Origin: Actinocrinis puniceicyclus
Lineage (GTDB): Bacteria > Actinomycetota > Actinomycetes > Streptomycetales > Catenulisporaceae
Direction: 5' to 3'
DNA: 64,000 nucleotides
Assembly (NCBI RefSeq): GCF_018283645.1
Contig: NZ_JAGSXH010000016.1
Coordinates: 21,905 to 85,904, forward strand
This document shows positions 18,842-28,308 of this stretch, in pieces; positions within the stretch are counted from its first letter, which is position 1, and every line of letters starts with the position of its first letter. The notes beneath the pieces were generated by a model, which was not told where the DNA came from, searched no databases, and was given only the letters and a program-made list of their open reading frames with translations. The position numbers and the translations under genes were made by a program.

Positions 18842-19432
18842 GTGCCCAGGATCAAGGCTCCGACCGTCGCCGAGCATCGCACGATGCAGCGCACGGCGCT
18901 TCTGGATGCGGCCAGGGACCTACTCGCCGACGGCGGGATGGCCGCGCTCACCTTCGCCGCCCTGGCCGAGCGGGCCGGTCTGGCCCGTTCCTCGGTGTAC
19001 GAGTATTTCAAGTCCCGCGCCGACGTGGTCGAGGCGCTGGCCGTCGAGGACTTCCCCGCCGCGGTGGCCGACATCAGGGGGGTGATGCTCGCGCAGCCGA
19101 CGCCGGAACGGCAGATCGCGGCCTACGTGCGGCGGCAACTGGAGCTGGTGGCTCAGCCCGGCCACCGCGGTCTGCTCTCCCTGTCCGTGCTCGAACTCGA
19201 CGGCCCGGCCCGCGAGCGCATCCGCGCCGCGCACGGCATGCTGGTCGACCTGGTCGTCGGCTCGCTGCGGCGGCTCGGGCACCCGGACCCGCGCGCTGCC
19301 GCGGCGGTGTTGCAGGGAGCGGTGGACGGCGCCGCGAAGCGCATCGACGCCGGAGCGGATCCGGCCGCGCTCATCGAGAGCGCCTTGACGCTGGTGCTCT
19401 TCGGTGTGCGAGGCCAGCGCCGCGTGCGGTAG
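18842..19432 (+). CDS. TetR/AcrR family transcriptional regulator
   Basis: A 196-residue one-component regulator. The N-terminal helix-turn-helix reads AALTFAALAERAGLARSSVYEYFKSRADV (described here by its two halves AALTFAALAERAGLARSS and VYEYFKSRADV), preceded by the usual ALLDAARDLLADGG helix. The C-terminal ligand-binding part is helical and unspecific. Two GTG codons (18839 and 18842) are in frame; the later fits the leaderless promoter. It lies between whiG and an M23 peptidase gene, so control of the neighbouring cell-wall gene or of itself is possible, but the ligand cannot be inferred. Confidence 0.88.
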   Translation: MPRIKAPTVAEHRTMQRTALLDAARDLLADGGMAALTFAALAERAGLARSSVYEYFKSRADVVEALAVEDFPAAVADIRGVMLAQPTPERQIAAYVRRQLELVAQPGHRGLLSLSVLELDGPARERIRAAHGMLVDLVVGSLRRLGHPDPRAAAAVLQGAVDGAAKRIDAGADPAALIESALTLVLFGVRGQRRVR

Positions 19433-19449
19433 GAACCGCCCCGCGGAAG

Positions 19450-19458
19450 TTATCCACA
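19450..19458 (+). other. DnaA-box-like 9-mer
   Basis: A second perfect TTATCCACA lies between the TetR gene and the M23 peptidase gene, 5.2 kb from the first and in the same orientation. Confidence 0.4.
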
Positions 19459-19508
19459 GTCTGCGCAAAGCCCGGCGGACCGCCGCAGCGGCGCACCACG
19501 CTGGTCCC

Positions 19509-20054
19509 ATGAAGATCCTCGTCCTCATCGTGCTGTTGTTCTCCGCGGCGAACGCGCCTTCGATTCCCGCGTCCGGTACCTCGCCGCGATCCGCTGTGGT
19601 CGGATCGCTGTGGCGGTGGCCGCTGGCCGGGCCCGGCGCAGCCGCGCCGCGAGTGGTGCGGCCGTTCTCCCCGCCGGCGTTACGGTGGCTGCGTGGCCAC
19701 CGCGGCGTGGATCTTGCCGCCGCTGGTGCGCAGCGGGTGCTCGCAGCCGGGCCCGGGACGGTGGTGTTCGCGGGGACGCTTTCCGGCCGCGGCGTCGTGG
19801 TCGTCTCGCACGGTGCGTTGCGCACCAGCTACGAACCGGTGACGCCGTCGGTTCACGTCGGGGACGTGGTCAGCGCGGGATCTGCGCTCGGCACGCTGGC
19901 CGCGGGACACTGCGCTGCCTCCGCGTGCCTGCACTGGGGCCTGCTCACGGGGCACGGCCACGCGGTCAGGTACTACGATCCGCTGCTGCTCGTCGGGCTG
20001 GTGCGCCTGCGCCTCGAACCCGTCCGAGTGCCGGCCGGCCCGTCCCCTGGATGA
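19509..20054 (+). CDS. Secreted M23/LytM-type peptidase
   Basis: A 181-residue protein with signal peptide MKILVLIVLLFSAANAPSIP. A LytM/M23 zinc metallopeptidase core follows, with HRGVDLAA (His and Asp metal ligands), SHGALRTSYEPV and the C-terminal LHWGLLTG (HxH-like motif with Trp in the middle). Such proteins cut peptidoglycan cross-bridges or act as inactive regulators. It ends shortly before the rpsB leader, and in streptomycetes a small M23 gene is also found just upstream of rpsB. The first His of the usual HxxxD is present (HRGVD). Confidence 0.85.
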   Translation: MKILVLIVLLFSAANAPSIPASGTSPRSAVVGSLWRWPLAGPGAAAPRVVRPFSPPALRWLRGHRGVDLAAAGAQRVLAAGPGTVVFAGTLSGRGVVVVSHGALRTSYEPVTPSVHVGDVVSAGSALGTLAAGHCAASACLHWGLLTGHGHAVRYYDPLLLVGLVRLRLEPVRVPAGPSPG

Positions 20055-20081
20055 CTGAGCGGCGGTACCGCGCGGACCGGG

Positions 20082-20304
20082 TAAACTTGCCTCGCGGCCC
20101 GCTGTGGCGGGCCGACTTCGCGTGTCCGGAAACGGGACGTCCGCGTGTTCGCCTTCGAACCCCGCGGTCGCTCCGACACGACAGCCGTCCGGTCCGCTGC
20201 ACCCGCCTGCACGGCGCGTGTCCGCGGCGCGGCGGTCCGTCCAGACACCAGGAGCGCGGCCGCCGGCCGCGCGCAAACCGGACGAGATCGAGGAGGACAC
20301 GGCC
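20082..20304 (+). promoter_or_regulatory. rpsB promoter and structured 5' leader
   Basis: TAAACT (20082-20087) is a plausible -10 box, giving a start near 20094 and a leader of about 210 bases. Two perfect 8-bp hairpins occur. The first, at the 5' end, has arms 20095-20102 and 20107-20114 with loop TGTG. The second, 18 bases before the AGGAGG SD, has arms 20254-20261 and 20265-20272 with a 3-base loop. This could be a ribosomal-protein autoregulatory leader, but it does not match a leader family I can name. Confidence 0.45.
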
Positions 20305-21264
20305 ATGGCCGTCGTCACCATGCGCCAGCTTCTTGAAAGCGGCGTGCACTTCGGGCATCAGACCCGGCGCTGGAACCCGAAGATGAAGCGCTACATCTTC
20401 ACCGAGCGCAACGGCATCTACATCATCGACCTTCAGCAGTCGCTGTCGTACATCGACCGGGCCTACGAATTCATCAAGGCCACGGTCGCGCACGGCGGCA
20501 CTGTACTGTTCGTCGGCACCAAGAAGCAGGCCCAGGAGGCCGTGGCCGAGCAGGCGACCCGGGTCGGCATGCCCTACGTCAACCAGCGTTGGCTCGGCGG
20601 CATGCTCACCAACTTCTCCACCGTGCACAAGCGGCTCCAGCGGCTCAAGGAGCTCGAGGAGATCGACTTCGACGACGTGGCCGGCTCCGGCATGACCAAG
20701 AAGGAACTGCTGGTCCTGCGCCGCGAGAAGGACAAGCTGGAGCGCACCCTCGGCGGCATCCGGGACATGCAGAAGGTCCCGTCCGCGGTGTGGATCGTGG
20801 ACACCAAGAAGGAGCACATCGCCGTCGGCGAGGCGCGCAAGCTGCGCATCCCGGTCGTGGCGATCCTGGACACCAACTGCGACCCGGACGAGGTCGACTA
20901 CAAGATCCCCGGCAACGACGACGCCATCCGCTCGGTGGCGCTGCTCACCCGGGTGGTCGCGGACGCCGTGGCCGACGGCCTGATCGCCCGCTCCGGCGCG
21001 GCCGCGGCCGCCACCGAGGGCGCCGCGGCCGGCGAGGTCGGCTCCGGCGAGCCGCTGGCCGCCTGGGAGAAGGAACTGCTGGTCGGCGAGAACGCCGAAG
21101 GTGCGAAGCCCGCCGTCGAGGCGCAGGCCGCGGCTGAGCCCGCCGCTGAGGCGCAGCCCGCCGCCGAGGCCGCATCCGAGCCCGAGCCCGTCGCCGAAGT
21201 GGCTGCCGAGGCCGCCCCGGCCGCCGAGCAGGGCGCTGAGGGCGCGGACGCCACCGAGGCGTGA
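20305..21264 (+). CDS. rpsB: 30S ribosomal protein S2
   Basis: S2 (319 residues) begins [27 protein letters not shown], has [12 protein letters not shown] and [12 protein letters not shown], and ends its core at about residue 240. A roughly 75-residue Ala/Glu/Pro tail follows, probably disordered, similar to the S2 tails of streptomycetes. ATG 20305 has AGGAGG 8 bases upstream. It is transcribed with tsf, but a 13-bp hairpin lies between them. Confidence 0.96.
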   Translation: MAVVTMRQLLESGVHFGHQTRRWNPKMKRYIFTERNGIYIIDLQQSLSYIDRAYEFIKATVAHGGTVLFVGTKKQAQEAVAEQATRVGMPYVNQRWLGGMLTNFSTVHKRLQRLKELEEIDFDDVAGSGMTKKELLVLRREKDKLERTLGGIRDMQKVPSAVWIVDTKKEHIAVGEARKLRIPVVAILDTNCDPDEVDYKIPGNDDAIRSVALLTRVVADAVADGLIARSGAAAAATEGAAAGEVGSGEPLAAWEKELLVGENAEGAKPAVEAQAAAEPAAEAQPAAEAASEPEPVAEVAAEAAPAAEQGAEGADATEA

Positions 21265-21282
21265 CGCCTACCGGTCCGCGGC

Positions 21283-21313
21283 CGGTCCGGTCGGCGCAGT
21301 GCCGACCGGACCG
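21283..21313 (+). terminator. Strong hairpin between rpsB and tsf
   Basis: A perfect 13-bp stem (arms 21283-21295 and 21301-21313) with a 5-base loop lies 18 bases after the rpsB stop and 107 before tsf. A TTCTT run follows about 15 bases later. It could partially terminate transcription and set the S2 to EF-Ts ratio, or mark RNA processing. Confidence 0.7.
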
Positions 21314-21420
21314 CGCGGCGCCGCGGTTCTTCCCGCCACCGAGACCACCACACGTAATCCAGCCCGCATCCGGCTGCTGAACGCAGCCGCCGCGCGGGCG
21401 CCAAGCGAGGGACAAGCAGC

Positions 21421-23176
<1,756 letters not shown>

Positions 23177-23224
23177 TTTGTGAGACTGAGACAACCGGAC
23201 TGGCGGGACAAAGGGAGCCGTGAA

Positions 23225-23782
23225 GTGATCGACGAGACCCTCCTCGAAGCCGAGGAGAAGATGGACAAGGCCGTGTCGGTGGCCAAGGAGGACTTCGCAG
23301 GCATCCGCACCGGCCGGGCCACCCCGGGCATGTTCAGCAAGATCACGGTGGACTACTACGGCACCGCGACGCCGGTGACCCAGCTCGCCTCCATCCAGGC
23401 GCCGGAGGCGCGGATGGCCGTGATCACGCCCTACGACAAGAGCAGCCTGGCCGCGGTGGAGAAGGCGATCCGGGACTCGGACCTGGGCGTCAATCCCGGC
23501 AACGACGGCAACGTCATCCGGGTCGTCTTCCCGCAGCTGACCGAGGAGCGGCGCAAGGAGTACATCAAGGTGGCCCGCGGCAAGGCCGAGGACGCCAAGG
23601 TCTCCGTGCGCAACATCCGCAGGCACGCCAAGGAGGCCATCGACAAGCTGATCAAGGACGGCGAGGTCGGCGAGGACGAGGGCAAGCGCGCGGAGAAGGA
23701 ACTGGACGGATTCACCGCCAAGCACACCGCGCAGATCGACGAGGCGCTCCGGCACAAGGAGAACGAGCTGCTGGAGGTCTGA
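23225..23782 (+). CDS. frr: Ribosome recycling factor
   Basis: 185-residue RRF that splits post-termination ribosomes with EF-G. It starts [17 protein letters not shown] and has the signature [17 protein letters not shown], then [22 protein letters not shown] and a long charged three-helix end. GTG 23225 has GGGAG upstream; an earlier in-frame start at 23180 would add unrelated residues. Confidence 0.96.
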   Translation: MIDETLLEAEEKMDKAVSVAKEDFAGIRTGRATPGMFSKITVDYYGTATPVTQLASIQAPEARMAVITPYDKSSLAAVEKAIRDSDLGVNPGNDGNVIRVVFPQLTEERRKEYIKVARGKAEDAKVSVRNIRRHAKEAIDKLIKDGEVGEDEGKRAEKELDGFTAKHTAQIDEALRHKENELLEV

Positions 23783-23982
23783 GCCTGAGCCTTTCCGGCT
23801 CGACCACGTCGCCCGGGCTCGTCATCGCTGATGATTGTCTGATCGTCGGATTACGCTCACCATGGGACTGAGCGCGAGAGCGGCGCGTCCCCGCGGCACG
23901 ATGGGGCCGCCGCAGCCCGGTCCGCCGAGATCGGGTACCGTCATCGGCTGACAACACGATCCGGCTCGGGGAAAGGCCGCAG

Positions 23983-24846
23983 ATGACCAGCGCCTTGAAG
24001 CGGAGGGAGCAGCCCGTGGCGCCGACCGGCCGGCCGAGCCGGGCCGGGCGGAACCTCCCCGCCGCGATAGGCGTCGGACTGGCCCTCGGCGCGGCGATCA
24101 TCGCCTCACTGCTGCTGTTCAAGCCCGCCTTCCTCGCACTGGTCGCGGCGGCCGCCGTGCTCGGGGTGCGCGAGCTATACATAGCGTTCCAGGAACGTGG
24201 AATCCGCTTCCCGGTCCTCCCGGTCACGGTCGGCGGGGTCGGGATGCTCGTTTTGGCCTACTACCGCGGCGAAAGCGCCCTGGCCTCGGCGCTCGCGCTG
24301 ACCGCGGTGGCCGTCGTGGTGTGGCGGCTGGCCGAACCCGCGGAGGGATACCTGCGCGACACGAGCGCGGGCGTGCTGGCCGCCGTTTACGTCCCCTTCC
24401 TCGCCGGGTTCGCCCTGCTACTCGCGGCCGCCGACCACGGTGCGCAGCGGGTCCTGGTCTTCCTGATCCTGACCGTCTGCAACGACACCGGCGGCTACGC
24501 GGCCGGCGTGCTGGCCGGCCGGCATCCCATGGCCCCCTCCATCTCGCCCAAGAAGTCCTGGGAGGGCCTGGCCGGCTCGGTGGTCACCGCGGGCGCCGCG
24601 GGCGCGATCAGCATGACTCTCATGCTGCACGCGCAGGCATGGCAGGGCGCGGTCACCGGGGCGGCCGTGGTCGCCAGCGCGACCCTCGGCGACCTGTGCG
24701 AGTCGATGATCAAACGGGACCTGGGCATCAAGGACCTGGGCAACCTGCTGCCCGGCCACGGCGGCATCATGGACCGCCTCGACTCCCTGCTGCCCACCGC
24801 CCCGGTGGCCTGGCTGCTGATCTCGCTCTTCGTTCCGGTCAGGTAG
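23983..24846 (+). CDS. cdsA: Phosphatidate cytidylyltransferase (CDP-DAG synthase)
   Basis: Integral membrane enzyme making CDP-diacylglycerol from phosphatidic acid and CTP. It has about eight membrane helices in 287 residues, a basic cytoplasmic N-terminus, NDTGGYAAG, SPKKSWEG, and the C-terminal family signature KRDLGIKDLGNLLPGHGG followed by IMDRLDS. The SD is GGGGAAAGG. The 200-base gap after frr suggests its own promoter, though the order frr-cdsA-rlmN is standard. Confidence 0.95.
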   Translation: MTSALKRREQPVAPTGRPSRAGRNLPAAIGVGLALGAAIIASLLLFKPAFLALVAAAAVLGVRELYIAFQERGIRFPVLPVTVGGVGMLVLAYYRGESALASALALTAVAVVVWRLAEPAEGYLRDTSAGVLAAVYVPFLAGFALLLAAADHGAQRVLVFLILTVCNDTGGYAAGVLAGRHPMAPSISPKKSWEGLAGSVVTAGAAGAISMTLMLHAQAWQGAVTGAAVVASATLGDLCESMIKRDLGIKDLGNLLPGHGGIMDRLDSLLPTAPVAWLLISLFVPVR

Positions 24847-24885
24847 TCCGGCGCGATCATCGCTTCATGGGACAATGGGCGGATT

Positions 24886-26034
24886 ATGAGCACGCAGGAT
24901 CTGCCCACCCCGTCCGTACCGGTCGGCACGCGCCCCGAACCGGGTCGGCTCGTCTTCGAGGCGCCGCGCCGCGGCAAGCCGCCGCGCCACCTGGCCGACC
25001 TGAACCCGGCCGAGCGCAAGAGCGCGCTCACCGAGGCGGGCCTGCCGGGATTCCGCGCCACGCAGCTGTCCAAGCACTACTTCGGCCGACTGGTCGACGA
25101 CCCCGCGGACTGGACCGACGTGCCCGCGGCGCAACGCGAGAGCCTGCACGCCGCGTTGTTCCCGCGGCTGATGACCGCGGTGCGCGAGATCACCTGCGAC
25201 GGCGGCACGACCCGCAAGACGCTGTGGCGGCTGCATGACGGCGCCATGGTCGAGTCGGTGCTGATGCGGTACCCGGATCGGGTGACCATGTGCGTCTCCT
25301 CGCAGGCCGGCTGTGGCATGAACTGCCCGTTCTGCGCCACCGGCCAGGCCGGGCTCACGCGCAACCTGTCCGCCGCGGAAATCGTCGAGCAGGTCGTCGC
25401 CGGCGCGCGCGAGCTGGCCCGCGGCGAGGTGCCAGGCGGTCCGGGACGGGTCTCGAACGTGGTGTTCATGGGCATGGGCGAGCCGCTGGCGAACTACAAC
25501 GCGGTCCTCGGCGCGGTGCGCCGGCTGACCGATCCGGCGCCGGACGGCCTCGGCCTGTCGCAGCGCCACCTGACCGTCTCCACGGTGGGCCTGGTTCCCG
25601 CGATCGAGAAGCTGACCGCGGAACGCCTGAACCTCACCCTGGCCGTCTCGCTGCACGCCCCCGACGACGACCTGCGCGACGAACTGGTCCCGGTGAACAC
25701 CCGCTGGCGGATCGGCGAGGTGCTGGGCGCGGCCTGGGAGTATGCGCGAACCACCAAGCGTCGCGTCTCGATCGAATACGCCCTCATCCGCGACATCAAC
25801 GACCAGGCCTGGCGCGCCGACCTGCTGGGCAAGCGGCTGCGCGGCAAGCTCGCGCACGTGAACCTGATCCCGCTCAACCCGACTCCGGGCTCGAAGTGGA
25901 CCGCCTCGCGGCCGCAGGACCAGGACGCCTTCGCGCGCGTTCTGGAAGCGTACGGCGTGCCGGTCACGGTACGTGACACGCGCGGCCGCGAGATCGACGG
26001 CGCCTGCGGACAACTGGCGGCCGCGACGGCCTGA
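24886..26034 (+). CDS. rlmN: 23S rRNA/tRNA adenine C2-methyltransferase RlmN
   Basis: Radical SAM enzyme (382 residues) methylating A2503 of 23S rRNA and A37 of some tRNAs. The Fe-S motif [11 protein letters not shown] has cysteines 143, 147 and 150. [13 protein letters not shown] is the SAM site, and the C-terminal IDGACGQL contains the resolving cysteine. The N-terminal helical domain carries [19 protein letters not shown]. It ends the first housekeeping block; the accessory island begins after the next gene. Confidence 0.95.
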   Translation: MSTQDLPTPSVPVGTRPEPGRLVFEAPRRGKPPRHLADLNPAERKSALTEAGLPGFRATQLSKHYFGRLVDDPADWTDVPAAQRESLHAALFPRLMTAVREITCDGGTTRKTLWRLHDGAMVESVLMRYPDRVTMCVSSQAGCGMNCPFCATGQAGLTRNLSAAEIVEQVVAGARELARGEVPGGPGRVSNVVFMGMGEPLANYNAVLGAVRRLTDPAPDGLGLSQRHLTVSTVGLVPAIEKLTAERLNLTLAVSLHAPDDDLRDELVPVNTRWRIGEVLGAAWEYARTTKRRVSIEYALIRDINDQAWRADLLGKRLRGKLAHVNLIPLNPTPGSKWTASRPQDQDAFARVLEAYGVPVTVRDTRGREIDGACGQLAAATA

Positions 26035-26131
26035 CCCGAGATGGCGTGGCGCGACGGAAAGAGACCGGGCCGCTGTCGGTTCGGGGCGGTATTTTGTACG
26101 GCGTGACGTGGGTGGGGAACGGGCGGGCTGG

Positions 26132-26797
26132 ATGAGCACGGTCAAGCACATCGTGTGGGACTGGAACGGTACGTTGTTCGACGATCAGGACCTGGTCGTC
26201 GCCGCGACGAACGCCTCGCTGGCCGCGATCGGGGTGCGACAACGCATCACGAACGACCAGTACAAGGACCTGTATCAGCGGCCGATGGAGGACTTCTACG
26301 CCGCGCTGATCGGCTTCGCCGTCTCGCCGGCGCAGTGGCCGGTGCTCGACGCGGCCTTCGGCGAGCACTACCTGTCGCACATGCGTGAGTGCGGGCTGAG
26401 CGCGGACGCGCTGGCCGCGATGGACGCCTGGTCGCCGCGCACCCAGTCGCTGCTGTCCATGTTCGGCCACGAAGACCTGCTGCGGCTGACCGGCGAGATG
26501 GAGTTGCACGGCCGCTTCCACCGGATCGACGGGCGTCCCGCGGAGCTCGACTTCGGGCCGAAGGCCAAGTACCTGGTCCAGCATCTGGAGCAGTTGCGCG
26601 CGCACGAGCCCGCACTGACCGCCGATCAGGTCGCGCTGATCGGCGACTGCGCGGACGACGCCTATGCGGCGTTCCATGTCGGTGCGCGGGCCGTGCTCTA
26701 CACCGGCGGCTCCTCCAGCCGCACGGTCCTGGAACAGGTCGGAGTCCCGGTGGTGGACTCGCTCAGTGAGGCCGTCGCCCTGCTCGCGCAGCACTGA
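26132..26797 (+). CDS. HAD-family hydrolase (phosphoglycolate phosphatase-like)
   Basis: A 221-residue haloacid dehalogenase-like hydrolase. Motif I is VWDWNGTLFDD with nucleophile Asp10. The position two residues on, usually Asp, is Asn12, which is seen in a subset of HAD proteins and may change general acid-base catalysis. A helical cap follows, then motif III lysine in FGPKAKYLVQHL and motif IV GDCADDAYAA. ATG 26132 fits the fold start although the SD is weak. The last 35 bases overlap the convergent membrane-protein gene. The substrate is unknown. Confidence 0.85.
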   Translation: MSTVKHIVWDWNGTLFDDQDLVVAATNASLAAIGVRQRITNDQYKDLYQRPMEDFYAALIGFAVSPAQWPVLDAAFGEHYLSHMRECGLSADALAAMDAWSPRTQSLLSMFGHEDLLRLTGEMELHGRFHRIDGRPAELDFGPKAKYLVQHLEQLRAHEPALTADQVALIGDCADDAYAAFHVGARAVLYTGGSSSRTVLEQVGVPVVDSLSEAVALLAQH

Positions 26798-27425
26798 TCC
26801 GGCGGCCGCGGACCACGGCGTGCGGCCGGCGCCGGCCAATGCGCGCCCGGGCTGTCGAGTCGGCTGCCAGCGCGACCGCGACGCACAGCGCAGCGGTCAG
26901 CGCGACCACGAGCAGCCAGGTCACCGCGTCGGCGCCGAACATTCCGTGCAGTGGGGACCGACGCGGCGCGAGCTTCCCTGCGGGGGAGTGCAGTAACGCG
27001 ACGAGCGTCGCGCCCCCGAGCGCGCCCCCGGCGGTGAACAGGCACGGCCTGACGGACGCGATCAGCCGCGCGGTATGGGCCTCGGCCCCAGCCTGCCGCA
27101 GTCCGCGTGCGGTTGCTCGGCGAGTGTCGCCGAGCGTGGCCGCCGCCCACACGACGGCTCCGCAGCCGGGCAGCGCGGCGCACAGGAGACGGGCGAGCGT
27201 TCCCGTGGTCAGCCGCTCGGCCGGGGCGACCAGCAACACTGTCACCGGCGGCGCGAGCAGCGCCGCGGACCAGGTGAGGCGGCAGGCCGCGGCCCAGGCG
27301 GCGCGGTCCGCCGGCGCGGCCAGCCGCAGGGCCAGGCGGGTGTGGAAGCCGGCCCGGCCACCCGGCCGGCGACCGGCGTGCGCGGTGCCGCTCGGCGCGG
27401 AACGGCTTGTCTGGCCGCTGCTCAT
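26763..27425 (-). CDS. Putative membrane protein coupled to a degenerate ABC ATPase
   Basis: A 220-residue protein with four predicted membrane helices (around residues 43-65, 73-95, 123-148 and 165-188) and a basic C-terminus. No family was recognised. Its ATG overlaps the stop of the ABC ATPase gene as ATGA, so translation is probably coupled and it is the likely membrane partner. It lacks recognisable permease motifs such as EAA. Its 3' end runs 35 bases into the convergent HAD gene. It could be an exporter half, an efflux accessory, or a membrane sensor. Confidence 0.6.
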   Translation of the reverse strand: MSSGQTSRSAPSGTAHAGRRPGGRAGFHTRLALRLAAPADRAAWAAACRLTWSAALLAPPVTVLLVAPAERLTTGTLARLLCAALPGCGAVVWAAATLGDTRRATARGLRQAGAEAHTARLIASVRPCLFTAGGALGGATLVALLHSPAGKLAPRRSPLHGMFGADAVTWLLVVALTAALCVAVALAADSTARARIGRRRPHAVVRGRRISAARAGRRPH

Positions 27426-28171
27426 CTGCCGGCCTTCGCCGCCCTGGGCGGCGGCTCGGCCGGTGGGACCGGAGGTGCCGGGGGCGCTGGAACCGGCTCG
27501 GACTGCACGCGGCCGTCCACCAGGTGAACGGTGCGGTCGTGGCTCGCGGCCGTTGTGGCGTCCCGGGTGAATACGATCAACGCCGTGCCGTGTGAACGTG
27601 CCACCGAGCGCAGGATCCGGAACGTGGTCCGGGCGGCGTCCTCGTCCAGGCCGAGGAACGGCTCGTCGGCGAGCAGAACCAGCGGGTCGTTCACCATCGC
27701 CCGGACCAGGGCCGCCCGTCGCAGCACCGCCACGGGCAGGCCGGTCGGCCGCTGATCGGCCGCGTCCGCGATCTCGAAACGGCTCAGCCAGGTCAGTACG
27801 CGGCGCGCCGCGGCGCTCTCACCGGTACCGGCGAAGCGCAGCGGAAGCGCGGTGTTCTGCGCCAGCGTCAATTCGGGCAGGAAGACGGCTTCCTGGTGCA
27901 CCAGCCCGTAATGCCGCAGTCGGAAGGCACGCCGCTGGTCTGGCGGCAGCAGATGGACCGGCTTGCCGTTGGTCCAGACCGTTCCGGAGGCGGGAATCGT
28001 CTCGCCGGAAAGACACGTCTTCAACGCCGACTTGCCGGAACCCGGGCCGCCGAGGACCGCGACGGTCTCCCCCTCGCCCACCGCGAGCCCGACCTGGTTC
28101 AGCACCGATCCGTCGGCGGGCAGCACCAGCCCGCGCGCGTCCAGCACCGGGTTGTCAGAAGGAAGGCTCAC
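27422..28171 (-). CDS. ABC transporter ATP-binding protein with degenerate signature
   Basis: A 249-residue protein with intact Walker A (GGPGSGKSALK, residues 41-51), a Q-loop (LVHQEAVFLPELT, Gln93) and Walker B with catalytic Glu (LVLLADEPFLGLDE, residues 164-177). The LSGGQ signature is missing: the corresponding place reads TGLPVAVLRRAALVRAM. The H-loop histidine is replaced by Arg203 in VFTRD. The overall pattern resembles LolD/MacB-type ATPases. Such losses suggest a non-canonical or regulatory ATPase. A Pro-rich C-terminal tail follows. It lies downstream of the FAD oxidase gene (137-base gap), on the same strand as the Lrp-aminotransferase unit. Confidence 0.8.
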   Translation of the reverse strand: MSLPSDNPVLDARGLVLPADGSVLNQVGLAVGEGETVAVLGGPGSGKSALKTCLSGETIPASGTVWTNGKPVHLLPPDQRRAFRLRHYGLVHQEAVFLPELTLAQNTALPLRFAGTGESAAARRVLTWLSRFEIADAADQRPTGLPVAVLRRAALVRAMVNDPLVLLADEPFLGLDEDAARTTFRILRSVARSHGTALIVFTRDATTAASHDRTVHLVDGRVQSEPVPAPPAPPVPPAEPPPRAAKAGR

Positions 28172-28308
28172 GCGGATACTCTCCCCGCGCGGCGCGCCGG
28201 TTTCGCGGTGGTTCGCGCCGATTCATCCGAACTGACGAGCCGTCGGGCGACGCTTGGGCCCGGGCGCGGGGCCGTCCGGATGAGGCGATGTTTCAGACGG
28301 TGCCCGTG

